Origin: Pseudopithomyces maydicus
Taxonomy: Eukaryota; Ascomycota; Dothideomycetes; Pleosporales; Didymosphaeriaceae
Direction of reading: 5' to 3'
Assembly (NCBI GenBank): GCA_026873275.1
Contig: JANTUC010000013.1
Location: 496,001-560,000 of the forward strand
Length of the DNA: 64,000 nt
Shown here in pieces: positions 10,327-23,294 of this stretch. The notes under the pieces are model-generated. The model was not told the origin of the DNA. It was given only the letters and a program-made list of their open reading frames with translations, and made no database searches. Position 1 is the stretch's first letter. Each line of letters begins with the position of its first letter. A program made the position numbers and the translations under genes.

Positions 10327-13300
10327 ATGGCTTCCAAACCGCCGCCTCCAATCGCTATCATCGGGACCGGCTTTCGTTTACCAGGAGGTCTCTCAAATCC
10401 GTCCAAGCTATGGGAGGCTCTACTCAACCCACCAGACCTCGTAAAAGAGGTTCCTCCGGATCGCTTTCGCTGGGAGGGAGTCTATCGACAAGATGGACGC
10501 CACAATGGCATCAAGACTAAAAGCGCGTACTGGCTCGACGAAAACATTCGTCAATTCGACCCGCAATTCTTCGGAATATCGCCCCTTGAGGCAGAAAGCA
10601 TGGACCCGCAGCAGCGGCTGCTCCTGGAGTGTGTCTACGAGGCGATGGAGTCCGCTGGCCTCACGCTTGAAGGCCTCAGAGGAAGCGATACCGGTGTCTT
10701 TGTCGGACAGATGTTTGACGACTACCATGAGCTTGCAGTCTCCGACCCTGATTCCTCCAGCGGACACATGCTCACCACCGGAACTGTGCGGAGCATAACT
10801 GCGAATCGCGTTTCTCATGTTTTCGACCTCCATGGCCCATCCTTATGCATTGATACTGCCTGCTCGTCTAGTATGGTGGCCGTTCATCTGGCTGTTGAAT
10901 CTTTGCGACGAGGAGAGTCGCGAACGGCTTTTGCTTGTGGCGTTAATCTCACCACGGCACCGACGGTGTTCAAAGCTGGGTCACGAATGGGCATGTTTAG
11001 TCCTGATGGGCGTAGTAAGATGTTTGATGAATCGGCTGATGGCTACGGGAGGGGAGAGGGTATCGGTGTCGTGTGCTTGAAGACTTTGGATCGTGCCCTT
11101 GAAGATGGTGATGTGGTCGAGTGCGTGATTAGACAGACGGGTACGAATCATGATGGACATGCACGCACCCTCACTGCGCCTAGTGCGAAAGCTCAGGCAC
11201 AGTTGATATGTAAGACGTATGAGGATGCTGGCCTTGACCTCTCAGAATCTTCTTCAAGGCCACAGTACTTCGAAGCTCACGGTATGTTCTTTTCTTTTCG
11301 GCAGCAAAATACATACGATTTCGTGAAAAACAGTAGCCTATTGAGTCCATCCAAATTAATGAATTTGTAGGCACTGGCACGCGTGTGGGCGACCCCGCAG
11401 AAGCGGAAGCAGTAGAGACGGCTTTCTTTCCCTCTGCGAGCCCTCCGAGCGGTGATGAACATCTCTACATTGGATCAATCAAGACCCTCCTCGGCCACAC
11501 CGAGGGCACCGCTGGTATTGCGGGTATCTTGCGTGCTTCCCTTTCTTTGCAGCATGGTATTATACCACCTAATCTGCACTTCAAACGCGCATATTCGCCG
11601 GTTCTGGCTCTAGGAAAGCACCTTAAAGTTCCAACTGAGCCTCAGCCATGGCCAAGTTTGCCCGATCACACACCACGTAGGGCATCAGTCAACAGTTTCG
11701 GTAAGTCGAACTCCCAGAACCTTCGGATCATGCATCCAACTAAAACGGACAGGATTCGGAGGCACAAATGTTCATGTAATCCTGGAGAGTTTTCACGATA
11801 GTCGATCAACTCCGTCTAGTTCCCAATCAGCTATCCCCGATAAGAGTCTGATTTTAACACCTTTTACCTTCTCTGCAGTCTCCGCAAAAGCACTTTTGAA
11901 GACATTAAAAGGGCATCTCACTTATCTGCAACAAAAGAGCGATAGTATTGACCTCCGTGATTTGGCGTGGACCCTTCAACATAAGCGCTCGCAATTTGAG
12001 TATCGTCATTCAATTGCGGCCGGTACTCATACTGAACTCATAAAATGTCTTGAGCAAGACATCGAGACCTTCGGAGCCACTTCTACCACAGATGTATCAA
12101 TGAAGCCGAATTTCGTTCGTGGGACTAAGAACGCGGAGCCGCATGTCCTCGCTATTTTCACCGGCCAAGGGGCGCAGTATGCTGAAATGGCCAAGCAGAT
12201 TATTGATGCCTCGCCATATGCTCGTAGCATCATTGATGACCTTGATAAAGCTCTTCAAACCATACCATTGAAAGATCGACCCCAATGGAAGATCAGGGAA
12301 GAGTTACTTCGAGATGCAACACAGTCTCGTGTCAATGAGACCATTCTGTGCCAGCCTCTTACGACCGCTATTCAGATCCTGTTAGTTCGCTTGCTAAATG
12401 ATTGTGGTCTGAAATTGAAGGTCGTGGTAGGGCATTCGTCAGGAGAAATCGCAGCCGCTTTTGCAGCCGGTGTTCTAAGCGCAGAGGATGCGATTCGGAA
12501 CGCATACTATCGCGGCTTACACTCTCATCAAGCGGGCTTTGATGGCAAGCGAGGAGCTATGTTGGCCGTCTCTATACCTGCGGGGAGGCTGCTGCTCTCT
12601 GCAGCCTTCCAAAGTATGCGGGACGTATCAAAGTCGCTGCGGTCAACAGTCCCGCCGATGTTACATTATCCGGAGATGCTGATGCTATTGAAGAAGCTAC
12701 CACCACTTTAACTGATCGTGGAATTCCCACAAAGCGCTTACATGTCAACACAGCGTATCATTCGCGTCACATGCTAGCTTGCAGCAAGTCCTACAAAAAA
12801 TCTCTGGAAAGGTTCGACGCTGTTCCCGCATCAATCCAGAATGAAACCAGGTGGTTATCCTCGGTGTCTCCCGGCGTTCAGGTGACTTCATTAAGTGCGG
12901 AGTACTGGGCTAAGAACATGTGCCGACCGGTGATGTTCAAAGATGCCGTCACCGCTGCAATTAACAAAACAGGTATGCCAGATCTTATCCTGGAGATTGG
13001 TCCACGTCCCGTCCTCGAAACTGTCGTTCGAAGAACTGTCGCTGCATTGAGCGAGAGCAAACTGATCTATAAAGGCCTTTTGAATCGAAATACAAGTGCA
13101 ACTGAATCTTTATCCGGAACCCTTGGTTTGATATGGAGCCATTTCGGACGAGAAGCCGTTGACTTTGCAGCCCTCGAGCGGAAGCTTTCTGGTGGCCAAG
13201 TTCCCTCGCTTCTGAAAGATCTACCCACTTATCAGTGGGAACATGACAAAGAATACTGGAGTCATAACAGGTACATGCGCAAAAAGCTACAGTCGACTAC

Positions 13301-16300
13301 GCCTCCATGCGAGTTGCTCGGATCAGAAGTGCATCTGAGCGGCAACCATGAGATGAAATGGCGACATTTCTTAAACCCCAAACAGAGCCCGTGGATTATG
13401 GATCACAAGATACAAGGATTGGTGGTGCTTCCTGCTGCAGCATATGTTACCATGCTAGTAGCTGCTGTTCAGCGTACAGCCAAAGACCGCGATATCATCG
13501 CGATTGAAATAACCGAGATCCATCTCAAGGCACCAATCGTTTTCGCTGATGAATATTCAAAAGTCGAGGTAGTTCTGACAATAAACAATCTATCACAGGA
13601 TTCCCACCGTCTGAGTGGGTCCTTTGTGATCGACTTCTGTGCGGATCAAGCAAATGGCGACCTGGCAACTGCGACTCAAGGGCACTTTTTGGCACAACTG
13701 GGAAAAGATGCGGATAGAACCTATCCTCAGCTTATCGATCAGCCGATGGAACTCAGAGAAGTCCGACCAGAAACGTTTTATGACCATGCAATGAGCAAAG
13801 GTCTGGGCTACCAAGGATCTTTCCGGAATATTACTTCGGCAAAGAGAAAGATGGATTTTGCGACTGGTGAGATTCAACTCACGCCTAGTGAGCTAGTCAT
13901 CCATCCTGCTGTACTTGATGGTCTCCTCCAGGGCGCAAATATCTCTGCGAACTTCCCTGGAGATTCAGCTTTACCGGATATGGTCATACCGTCTCTGATT
14001 AGGAGATTGACTGTATACCCTGTGAGATGCCAGGAACTTATGGACATCGGTGGATCAGTCTCTTTCCAGGCTATCAGCACAGGTGAACGACAATCGAGTG
14101 GATTCCTTCACCATCCGGAGGTTGGCGTAGCGATTCAACTTGATGGACTAGTGCTGAAGCCGTATCGTCTCACGACCGCCGAGGATGATGTGAAAATGTA
14201 TTCTAGAATCACTTGGGAGCGTGTGGGCTCATTCGCAGATGAGATCCAATCTGCTGAGGGAAACACTGGAGGACCTGACTCGCCCAAAGATAGCGTATTC
14301 TCCACAGACGAAGAGTCGGAAGAACACTCAGTGCAGCCTTCGACAACAGACCAAGGCAGGAAAGAGACTTTGATGATGATAGGAAGCTATGGAACCCTTG
14401 CTCTAGAGCTCGAAAAAGTGCTTTCCCGTCATTTCCAGGAAATTGTTCGCTTTCCGTCGCTACAAGATGTTGACGAATCTACACATATCCCCAACGTAGT
14501 CTTATCCATTGTGGAAGTCGATGAACCATTGTTCCTCAATATGTCGGCAAGCAAATGGGCTGTTATTCAACGAATATTCAGCGAAGCAAGCGATGTACTA
14601 TGGGTTACTAGTGGCTCCAAGTCTCCCAGGAATCTGGATCGCGTATACGCAAACATGACCATTGGGCTGATCAGATCAATCAGGCATGAATTACGGCATC
14701 TACGAAGCCTCGTTCTTGACATGGATGAGATGAAATATTTGACTGCCAAATACCTGGCTGAGACCCTACTTCATTGGCAGACTACAAAAGACTTGGTGGT
14801 AGAAGGTTCTAAGGATGTTGAGATTCTGTATGAAGGAGGTATTACGTATGCACCTATTGTTCACCGTGTCGGAAATATGAATGATCGACATAATTCCCAG
14901 CACCGAAAGATTTTCCGAGAAGTGGACTGCCGTCAAGAAACTATACGAGTTCATCGGACAAACTCGGGGAAGTATACACTGGAAGAAGTTCCTCGCTCCC
15001 TGGACCTTCATTCGCCAAACCGTGATCATCGTACATCTGTTACGGTCCTACACTGCACACGGTATGCAATTAAAATGAGGGATCTAGGCTTTCTCCATTT
15101 AGCGATCTGCCGGACGAAAGACGGTCAATATCTCCTAGCGGGCCTGCAGACAATTTGCTCATTGGCGAGCATTGAAGACTATTTGACGGTTCCAATAACT
15201 CTACCAGAATCACCCGGTGTTCAAGAGCTTTCAGGAATTGCAGCAAAACTTATCGCTCGCTCAGTGGTCGACATGGCAGAGGAGGTAGAGGGTAGTTTAG
15301 TGGTTATATGCTCCGAAGGCATGTGGATGTCTCAAATCAGTAGCGAGGCAAAGCGACGAAAGCGTTTTGTTACGATATTTACTGCATCATCCCGCGCTGC
15401 TTCAGAATCAGCTGTTTATGTTCACAACAGTGCACTGGACATATCAATTCGTGGGAAGATACCGTCCAATGCTTCAACTATCATCAAACTGTCGGATTTT
15501 CCAGAAGATAAAGCTCTGTTCAACAGAATGAAAGGCGCCCTGAAAAATCAGTCACGTCAGACGACATTCCAAAACAATGATGCGATTTTCTGCGAACGTG
15601 CTTTATCTCAGAGAAAGAACCATGGCACCCTGAATAAAGCTCTAGAATTCTTGCAAGAGTACACTGTCAGCATCTATCAAGAAGAAACTAATGCGGATTC
15701 TACTGTTAGCCCTCAAGAGATCGTTTCTCAGCCAGACCATCCTCCTTCGACGATAGTTGATTGGAGCAAGTCCGGAGACATTAAAATCTCAGTTCAAACG
15801 GCCGTCCAGGAATTGCATCTATGCGCAACGAAAACATACCTCATAATCGGCAGCAGTGAGATTGCTCGCTCGATATGTGAATGGATGTTCGGCAAAGGTG
15901 CCAGATATTTTGTTATGACCAGCCGAAGTACAGGAAACGCAGTTCAATGGTCTCAGCAAATAAGCGACAGAGGCGCCACCATTAGACTGCACCCCACGGA
16001 TATCACAGACGAAGAATCCGTCAACGAGTTGGTTGAATCCATCACAAATCCTGATGCAGAAGATGACTTGGTATTTCCACCCATTGGAGGCGTGATCCAC
16101 CTCGCGTCATGTATCAAAGATGGAGCATTTTCCACAATGAGCTACGAAACATTCTGTGCAGCAGCGGACATCAAGGTAAAAGGCAGTCTGAATCTACACA
16201 CTGCGCTCTCAGACCAACCTCTGGATTTCTTCATCTTGACCTCCAGCCTCTCATACATAATCGGAAACCCTGGTCAAGCGAATTACAACGCGGGAAATGC

Positions 16301-16985
16301 TTTCATGGCTTCTCTAGCCCGATACCGACGCAGCTTTGGGCTTCCTGCTTCAGTCGTACATCTGGGGACCGTTGCGGGAATCGGGTACATGGCGCGACAG
16401 GAAAGCACGCACCTCAAAAGCCTGATCACTGAAGATGTACGGGCAGGAGCTTATCCCATTTCTGAGAGGGATTTACATCAGATATTTGCAGAAGCGATGC
16501 TTGCGAGTCCGGCGAACTCAGGCGTTAATCCGGAGATGATCGTCGGGTTGAAGGATGTCGAAAGAGGGCTTGTGGACAGGTTGCCATACACTGCAGAATC
16601 GATTTTCAAGAATGTCCTGAAGGACAATGTTGCCACAGGCAGCTCACCTTCGAGAGAGGCCCCCAAAAAGCCTCTTAGAGAACAGATTCTTCTCGCCGTT
16701 CAGTCTACGAGGACCAAGGAGGAAATTGAAAATGAACTTTTCGAGATAGTCCGTACGGCTTTCATTGATAAGCTGAAAGCGCTGCTCCAAGTTGAACTAT
16801 TGGACGATGCGAAGAGCGTGGCAGATCTTGGTATTGATAGTCTGGGTGCTATCGAGATGGAGAGCTGGATTAAGAGGGAGGTGAAAGTCAAGATGCATAG
16901 AGGCACGGTTTTCAAAGGGAGTGTTCGGACTATTGTGTGGTCTTTGGTCAAAGGATTAAGTAAGGAAACAGTAGCTACCATCTAA
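10327..16985 (+). CDS. Iterative type I reducing polyketide synthase, KS-AT-DH-(degenerate ER)-KR-ACP
   Basis: Exons 10327-11281, 11371-11700 and 11753-16985; about 2172 residues. Ketosynthase: the active-site Cys is in DTACSSSMVAVHLA, and the His residues are in EAHGTGT (split by intron 1) and GHTEGTAG. Acyltransferase: Ser in GHSSGEIAAA. Dehydratase: His in DHKIQGLVVLP and Asp in HPAVLDGLLQ. No methyltransferase is visible. The stretch where an enoylreductase would sit (about 14.9-15.6 kb) lacks its NADPH motif, as in synthases that borrow a trans-acting ER. Ketoreductase: the Ser/Tyr region (LTSSLS, QANYNAGNAF) is present, but the glycine-rich NADPH loop reads LIIGSSEIARSI and lacks the usual glycines. 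The acyl carrier Ser is in GIDSLGAIE. No thioesterase or reductase follows. The frame breaks once, in the AT domain at the G4 run 12582-12585, probably a consensus error. It would make a partly reduced polyketide; the product is unknown. Confidence 0.93.
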
Positions 16986-17223
16986 TCTGGCGAAAAGGTG
17001 GTTGTCAGCTTTTGAGAAGAAGAGGAGTGCGGCAATGATATCCGCTGCATCAGAGAACAAGACAACCGTTGAGGGTGTAGTGTGATTCTTATGCCGAGCA
17101 CAATTGACACCTTTCCCTACTGACAAAGAAACCCTGCAGAAAACCCAGCCGATAATTCCACACTTCAGTCATGGTCATTAATCTTTCGACCATCAATGGG
17201 GTGTTCTATGATGAGATTCATCA

Positions 17224-18369
17224 TCAATACCCGTCCATACGCATGGTAATCTGTTGATGGTCAGTATTATCATCGAATCTGGCCCTCATCGATACAACGA
17301 GAAACCTGAAAAATGCAGGGAATGTCGAATCCTGGCGTCTTTTGGCTTTTTTGTATCCCCATGAATCAACACCGTCCGGTTCATACTCACCACTGGATAG
17401 TATGATAGCGACTCTCCAATACCTTCGGATCAAAGAGCTTTCCCGTCTTTGTCTCCATGATCGACGATACATGGTTCCAAAGGCGATTTTGCATGTCTTC
17501 CACAGATTCCATTAGAGCCTGGGTCATGTCGGGTTGTTCAATCATATCGTACTGCTCGCTCAGTGTAGCCGCGGCTTTGGGACGAATATTGTCAACAAGA
17601 TCCTGCTCAGCATGTTCTTCATCGCGCACGCGCTTGCGACCACCACCTGCGCCGAACTGGTAGCCCGAGGGATTGTTGAGTGCACCGGGTATCTGGGCGG
17701 CTGGATGCGAGGCCGGGTTGCGGAGGTACATGTCTGTTCAGCTATTAGTTCTCAGCCACAAAGCAAACGGCGAAACAGTCTCTTACAGTCCCTAGGAGTG
17801 AAGCCAACCTCGCCTTGGGCGGCCGCAATGCGCGGTGCGTTGCGCACGAAGCGAGAGTACACAGCAGCTGCCGTGTAGGTCTGAGGCTCCCCGCGCTCGA
17901 GGCGCTCCTTGTTGAGATGCTCCGCGATTGCTTCCCACCCCATTTGTTCATCCTGCCGCATGCGCTTGATGGCCTGGTTCTCGGGGTCATCGATGACATT
18001 GCGGGCGCGGGGATGCATAGGCTTCGAGCCTATGATCTTCAGAGTCTGGTTGATCTGAATCTTGGTCGTGCGGACGCGTGTCAAAATATTGTCTGGGCGG
18101 GAGGGGGTTGCGGGAGGACTTTCGGGCTCGGAGGCTGCTTCGCTCATGAGTTCTTCGGTGGTGTCGACTCTCTCGACCATCGGCTCAAACAAGGGTGACT
18201 CGCTGCGACGGCCAGGCGATTGAGCAGATAGGCGATCTATAAATCGTTCGGTGAGTGTAAAGTTTGGCAAGTGAGGCCAGGCGGGGATTTTACCTTCTGG
18301 ATCTGAGTGATTGGATTCTTCCCAGGCAGCCTCATCGCCTTCACTTGAGAAGCTATTAGCATGTTGCAT
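17224..18369 (-). CDS. Conserved fungal protein, helix-turn-helix-like
   Basis: Exon 1 is 18369-17787 and exon 2 is 17733-17391, joined across a 53-nt intron in phase at PRDYMYLRNP. Exon 2 then either stops at 17387 or, as I prefer, splices from a perfect GTGAGT donor at 17390 to exon 3 (17305-17224); the total is then 335 codons. A 57-nt stretch in exon 1 (18293-18237) has GT-AG ends and keeps the frame, so it may be an intron too. The best-conserved part (about residues 125-190) contains DEQMGWEAIAEHLNKER and AAVYSRFVRNAPRIAAAQ, which looks like a Myb/SANT-style or other short helical DNA-binding region. Homologous proteins of unknown function are common in Pezizomycotina. The rest is acidic and Ser/Pro-rich. 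A nuclear role is an inference. Confidence 0.7.
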
Positions 18370-21300
18370 TGAATGGGATTCGGCACAGTGATCCGCCGAG
18401 CTTATTCGTATGGGAATCTGATTTATGAAGCCCTACGAGTGACTCTGGGGCTATTTTATCTTGTTTCCAGTGACTTACCGCAGCATGTTCGCCAGGGTCT
18501 CGTTATCAGGACACATCGTTGTACAACAGGGGAAAGTGTTAATAGAAACTCCCAAATCTTGTCGAAGATAAAATTGTATGGACGGTGGAGTTAGATAATG
18601 TGAGGGTGCGATCATGTAGATATTTAAATCAGCTAACTCGATGTCTTGCGTCTGTGTGCTGCATTGAGTCTGTGTGTCCATGCCAGGCAATCGGCCATAT
18701 CGAGTCAACCCAAGATCTGAGGCTACAAACCGTGGCAGAAAGACTGTTCAGCCAATCAGCATCACGAGGCTGCGTAAAAACTGGCTCATGGTACGATAGT
18801 AGAAAACGCTGCAAACGAATGCTCAATTAAACTGCGTCTCGGAATGATACCTGGCCAACGATAAGATTACACACATCCCTCATGTTCATGTTTGAAAGTC
18901 CCCAACGCCAAACGCCCCTGGTCTTCGCACTTGCGCAAACGCTCCGTTACCGACTCATCGCCCAAACTGCCCTGGCTTCAGCTTCCTTAACTTCCTTTGC
19001 GTCTTTTCGGCTGCCGTTTCTCCGCTAGAGGGCGCTGACGATGTTTTGTTCGACCGCCATATCGACTTGAGAAGTGCCTTCGTCGATGCCATAGTTGATG
19101 TTGATGTTGTGGATTGTGCGTCTTGATCCTTCATAGTAGACTTTGAGTCGACCTTGGATGACATTGTTTGATAATCTGACGTCGACATTGCTTTGATGTT
19201 TGAGATATGGGCTCTATTGATTGTGTGTTGAACAAGAGACTGAACAATAAGTGAAGTACGAGCTTCCAAATGCTGTATAGCTGTAGCAGTGGTATGTTGT
19301 TCGGTATTGAGGTTGTAAAGATCAAGGATTGATAGAAGAAACCGATAACTTTCAATGGTAATTGTCTGATGATGATATGATGATCTTTGATGCTTTGGTG
19401 TGTCTTAGTGTTGTGAGATGAGATTTTAGTTACTGGAACCGGGTCATTCTTATACACCATCCCAACCTCTTAAACAATATACACTAATCTATCGCATCAT
19501 TGACTCGTTTTTCGCAATCCAGCTGATGCTGTGTACAGCGAACTACAACACGCGCCCTTCGAGTCAAAGAAGGGCCGACTAAACCACATTGCTCACCGCG
19601 CCTACCCTCACATCGCATTTCGCCGTTTGACTCCACCCTAATCGTGCAACCCCATAACGGAATATCAGCCCAATATGGCTTCGAATGTGGGAATCGGTAA
19701 GGGCGGTCTGCGAATTGGTGACCGGCAGTGGGGGCTCGTTGCTTGTTAGAAAGATGAGTCGTTTCACGCGCATGGAGCTAGCCTTATACGGAGCATATAA
19801 GCGAGTTGTGTTTGTCAGCTTCTTCGTATTCCTCGCTTCTACTGTTTGCAATGTCACAAACCCTGGAAATTAGCTGTAAATCTGGAAAATACAGTGGAGT
19901 CATTCTAAAGGCGTCTTTATTTTTCGATTTGACTGCTTTCTGGGTGTCATAGTGGCCATTCACCATTGCTGACGTGATGGTCTGCTATGAAGGCCACACA
20001 GTGCTTTAGTCAGCCCTGAGGATCTGCAGTAACGGTCTCCGTCTATATCCTCGAAGACGAGTTAACTGCTAGTCATCGCCAATTGTTAGTTCACTCGAAT
20101 ATCAGGGCAATTGATCGTATCTCCAATTTTCGCACTTGTGGGATCGTGCGCGCGCATGCAGAAGAGACGGCTGGCACTGCTAGTGTCGAGCTGGGTGACG
20201 GTCTTGTGGGCGCCCTTGTGTTCGAGTTTTTCAGCGCCCTTTTTCCCTGACCAATGCACTTGGTATGACTATACATTTCTCAGGTATGCATTGTCTTACA
20301 CGCTAGAATTTCAGCAGTGGTCAACAGCATTTGATCTTGCCCTGTCCAATCAGATACATATGTAGTAGCAACTACTTTACTGGACGCTGTATGCGCTATT
20401 GGCCGAGACTAATAGGGATAATGAGTTGTTGTTCTAATGAGAAGAAATTTACTTATACACCCTGATTACTGTATACACAGCCCTGTGTCTAATCGACGCT
20501 CTTTACCGTGGTCAAAATCTAGGCGTGAGTGTACTTCTTGTTGTTGTCCTAGCCAAAGCGAGTTTGTATTTGCTATTTAGAACTATGACTGGGGCAAACA
20601 CAAATAAGGTGATGAACCTGCACGATGGCTATCATAAATTTTCGCAGGGGTCGACTCCCTCCAAACAGACCACTATACGCCCCTATCGTAGTATGGCATC
20701 ATATAATGACATAATTGAATTCGTCATTCCCCATGCGTATCGAAAGAGCTTTGAGGTTGATTGGGGGCTGAACCAGGATCACATGGCTGCAAAGAGGTCG
20801 AAACTGGGACTGGTGCTACACGCCATGATCCCCAACCCAACCGGTGGTATTTTCGTATTTGAGGCTTCTCTATTCAGCATAAGAAAATTGCCCCTGAGCA
20901 ACATCTGCATGATATGAATCTATAGAAAGCGCGACATTTAACGATCGTTTGCTATATCGGGACCTGTATGCAATGTTCAATGAATGAAAATACGCCGAAG
21001 GCGAGGATTTTCGGCCCAATTCACATAAATCAGTCAATGAAAAATACCACACAAGCGCTTAAAACTTGGTGTTTATTGTCCGTGCAGATATTACCCTCCT
21101 CTCAATTCTAGAACACCATCTATGTACATACCTAGGTGCTTACATCTGCAGCTCCAGCTCGTGACATCCCCACCACCTCGGTTCTAATGATCTCAACATC
21201 AAAGACACACCCTATCAGAAACCCTAAATCATTGTTATTCATGTGCACTGTCGCGCAGAATATCTAAAATTAAGGAAACACGTGCACTTGTGACTCTGTC

Positions 21301-21552
21301 ATTTCGTCAGAGAGCACATGTGTATCGTCAAGCGAGTGGAATGGACCAATCATCACCTTACCAAAGCTCATCGATGAACGATATTCACCCGCATCCCCAA
21401 CTTCGATTTAACCCACAGGCACTCTCTCATATGTCAGCAATCCCGGGACAACCGAAAGTGGTTAGACATAAACTGCCCTACATCATATCTAAGGACCTTA
21501 TTCGGCACCTTTATTTTCACAAATTTGTGTCTACGACACCAATAAATTTCCA
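18370..21552. other. Gene-poor spacer
   Basis: About 3.2 kb holding at most one small gene (separate entry at 18955-19188). A frame from about 20480 to 20917 encodes a short hydrophobic stretch (VSVLLVVVLAKASLYLLF) followed by sequence with no recognised family; it could be a decayed membrane-protein gene. AT content rises towards 21 kb. Confidence 0.4.
18955..19188 (-). CDS. Small Ser/Thr/Lys-rich hypothetical protein
   Basis: A 77-codon frame beginning MSTSDYQTMSS and ending KLKPGQFGR, opened by the ATG at 19188; an upstream in-frame ATG at 19269 would add 27 residues. Composition is polar and low-complexity, with a basic C-terminus (EKTQRKLRKLKPG) reminiscent of small fungal stress-type proteins. 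No family was recognised, no intron was seen, and it may not be expressed. Confidence 0.35.
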   Translation of the reverse strand: MSTSDYQTMSSKVDSKSTMKDQDAQSTTSTSTMASTKALLKSIWRSNKTSSAPSSGETAAEKTQRKLRKLKPGQFGR

Positions 21553-23294
21553 ATGGAGCAAAAAATCGCTTCATCACATACTTCGACACAGCAGCACTGT
21601 TATAGGGCTTCAACGCAGTTTACCGATCTGCCCAACGAGCTACTCTTGCAGGTCGCGAGTCTCCTAGGCCAGAGTGACCTTCGCGCATTGATAGCAGTCT
21701 GCCATCAGTTACTATTCGTGATAGAGGAGGTAAGAAAAATCTGTTGCTATGAGAATGCACTTCTGATTTACGCTACTAGACACTTTATTCTTCTCCTCGT
21801 TTCAATTCATACGGTCATGAACTCGGCAGTGATCTGGATGGCGTACAAGGCAATCATTCCATCTATCGTTATCCAGAAAACGGGAGCTCGTACCCTCTTA
21901 ACACAAAATGCCGCAAAAGTTGTTCCAGTCTACTTCTCAACTTTGTCTACGCACTGATAGAGAAACCTGCCCGTCAAGCCTATGTGCGGAAAATAGAAGT
22001 CCGCACCAACTCCGGTATGCTAAGACATTCAACTCGCGATTGTCGCAGGTGCATGAAAACTGGTGTCTGTCCCGAGGTAGAAATGAGAAAACTGGTTGCG
22101 TCCTCTGCAAAGATCTTCTGGAGAGAACGTGGTGGGTGCTGTAAGGCTTGGCTTAGCGACTTATATCAGTGTTATGAGCCGGCGCTAGTCGGTTACGTTT
22201 TACTAATGTTACCAAATCTACAACATCTGGGCTTCAAGGTTGAGGCTGTTGCTTCAGGTGTCAATCACCGTTACTATCGTGGCCTTCAAAACTCGTCATC
22301 GATTTTTGGGATAAAGAAAGAGCTATACGACCCTTCCCAGATTCAGGGACTACGAAATCTTCGCTCATTCGGCCCCGGTGGTCATGTTCCATTTGATATA
22401 ATCGATATCTCTTCAATCTCTCGATTTGAAACAGAGATAAGCCGGTTGAGCGATTCAAAGTACTATGATTCCCAGGGTTGGAAGCCACTAGAGAGAATTA
22501 CGGAGCTGAAAATCGATCTGGATCTTTACGCATTGAAAAACAACCAGGAACTGTTTCATGGGCGGACACCCTTGAGCTCACGGCTCGGTAACATGATCGA
22601 CAGTCTTCCACACCTGAAAAAGTTGGAAGTCTGCCTTCACCGCGTCGAAGACATTTGGCATGTGAGCCCCGAAGCACTCAGTTATGAATCCGCTTTGGGA
22701 TTTAATTCAATTTTTTCAACATATCCTGAACTACAGACTATCATCATTGATACTTCCGACTTTCCGTTCGACTATGAATGTAAGTACCAATCGTATTGCA
22801 TATCGTCCTCCTGTGAGCAAAGACACAATGATAGGTACTCCCTATCGCCTAGTATATTCAAATATGCTGATTTCACACGCTCCCATCTAGACATAGTATT
22901 TCAAGACGACCAGATCGGCGCAATTGCTGATCTCATACGGTTTCCAAACTTGAGATCTATCCGCGCACCCCAGACCGCACTAATGAATGCAGAGTTGACA
23001 AAGGACGTGGAAGAAAATATCTATCTTTTCCAAGGTGCTTCCGGGCAATGCTACTTCCCTTCCAAAATCGAAGAGATTCAGGTTACCAATGTTGTTTGGG
23101 CCACGATAAACGAGTGGGGAGGAAGGCTTCTAGAGTGGAGATTGGAAGGTTTTCTCCCGCATCTGAAAAGGATTATTCTTGACATTGAGATGGATAAACA
23201 TTACGTACGCTTCAACTATGTTGCTATGATAAGCTCTACAGAATCGGCATGGACGAAGTTGATCAAGACTGGGGTTATGGTTGAACAAAACTAA
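21553..23294 (+). CDS. F-box protein
   Basis: Two exons, 21553-21729 and 21780-23294, with a 50-nt GTAAGA...CTAG intron; the product is 563 residues. The N-terminal F-box is visible at about residues 21-55 (FTDLPNELLLQVASLLGQSD, then LRALIAVCHQLLF). F-box proteins act as substrate adaptors of SCF ubiquitin ligases through Skp1. The remainder has scattered leucine-rich segments (LPNLQHLGFKVE, LPHLKKLEVCLH, FPNLRSIRAPQ, LPHLKRIILDIE), as expected for an irregular leucine-rich, substrate-binding half of the large fungal F-box families. A GTAAGT...TAG segment at 22793 was tested as an intron and rejected because the frame stops soon after it. Substrate unknown. Confidence 0.78.

Noticed and set aside
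20525..20917. Membrane transporter gene (cation-diffusion-facilitator-like)
   Set aside because: One hydrophobic stretch is suggestive, but the rest matches nothing I know and there are no partner exons.
22793..22847. GTAAGT...GATAG intron in the F-box gene
   Set aside because: After splicing the frame stops within about 20 codons. Without it the frame continues through leucine-rich, protein-like sequence.
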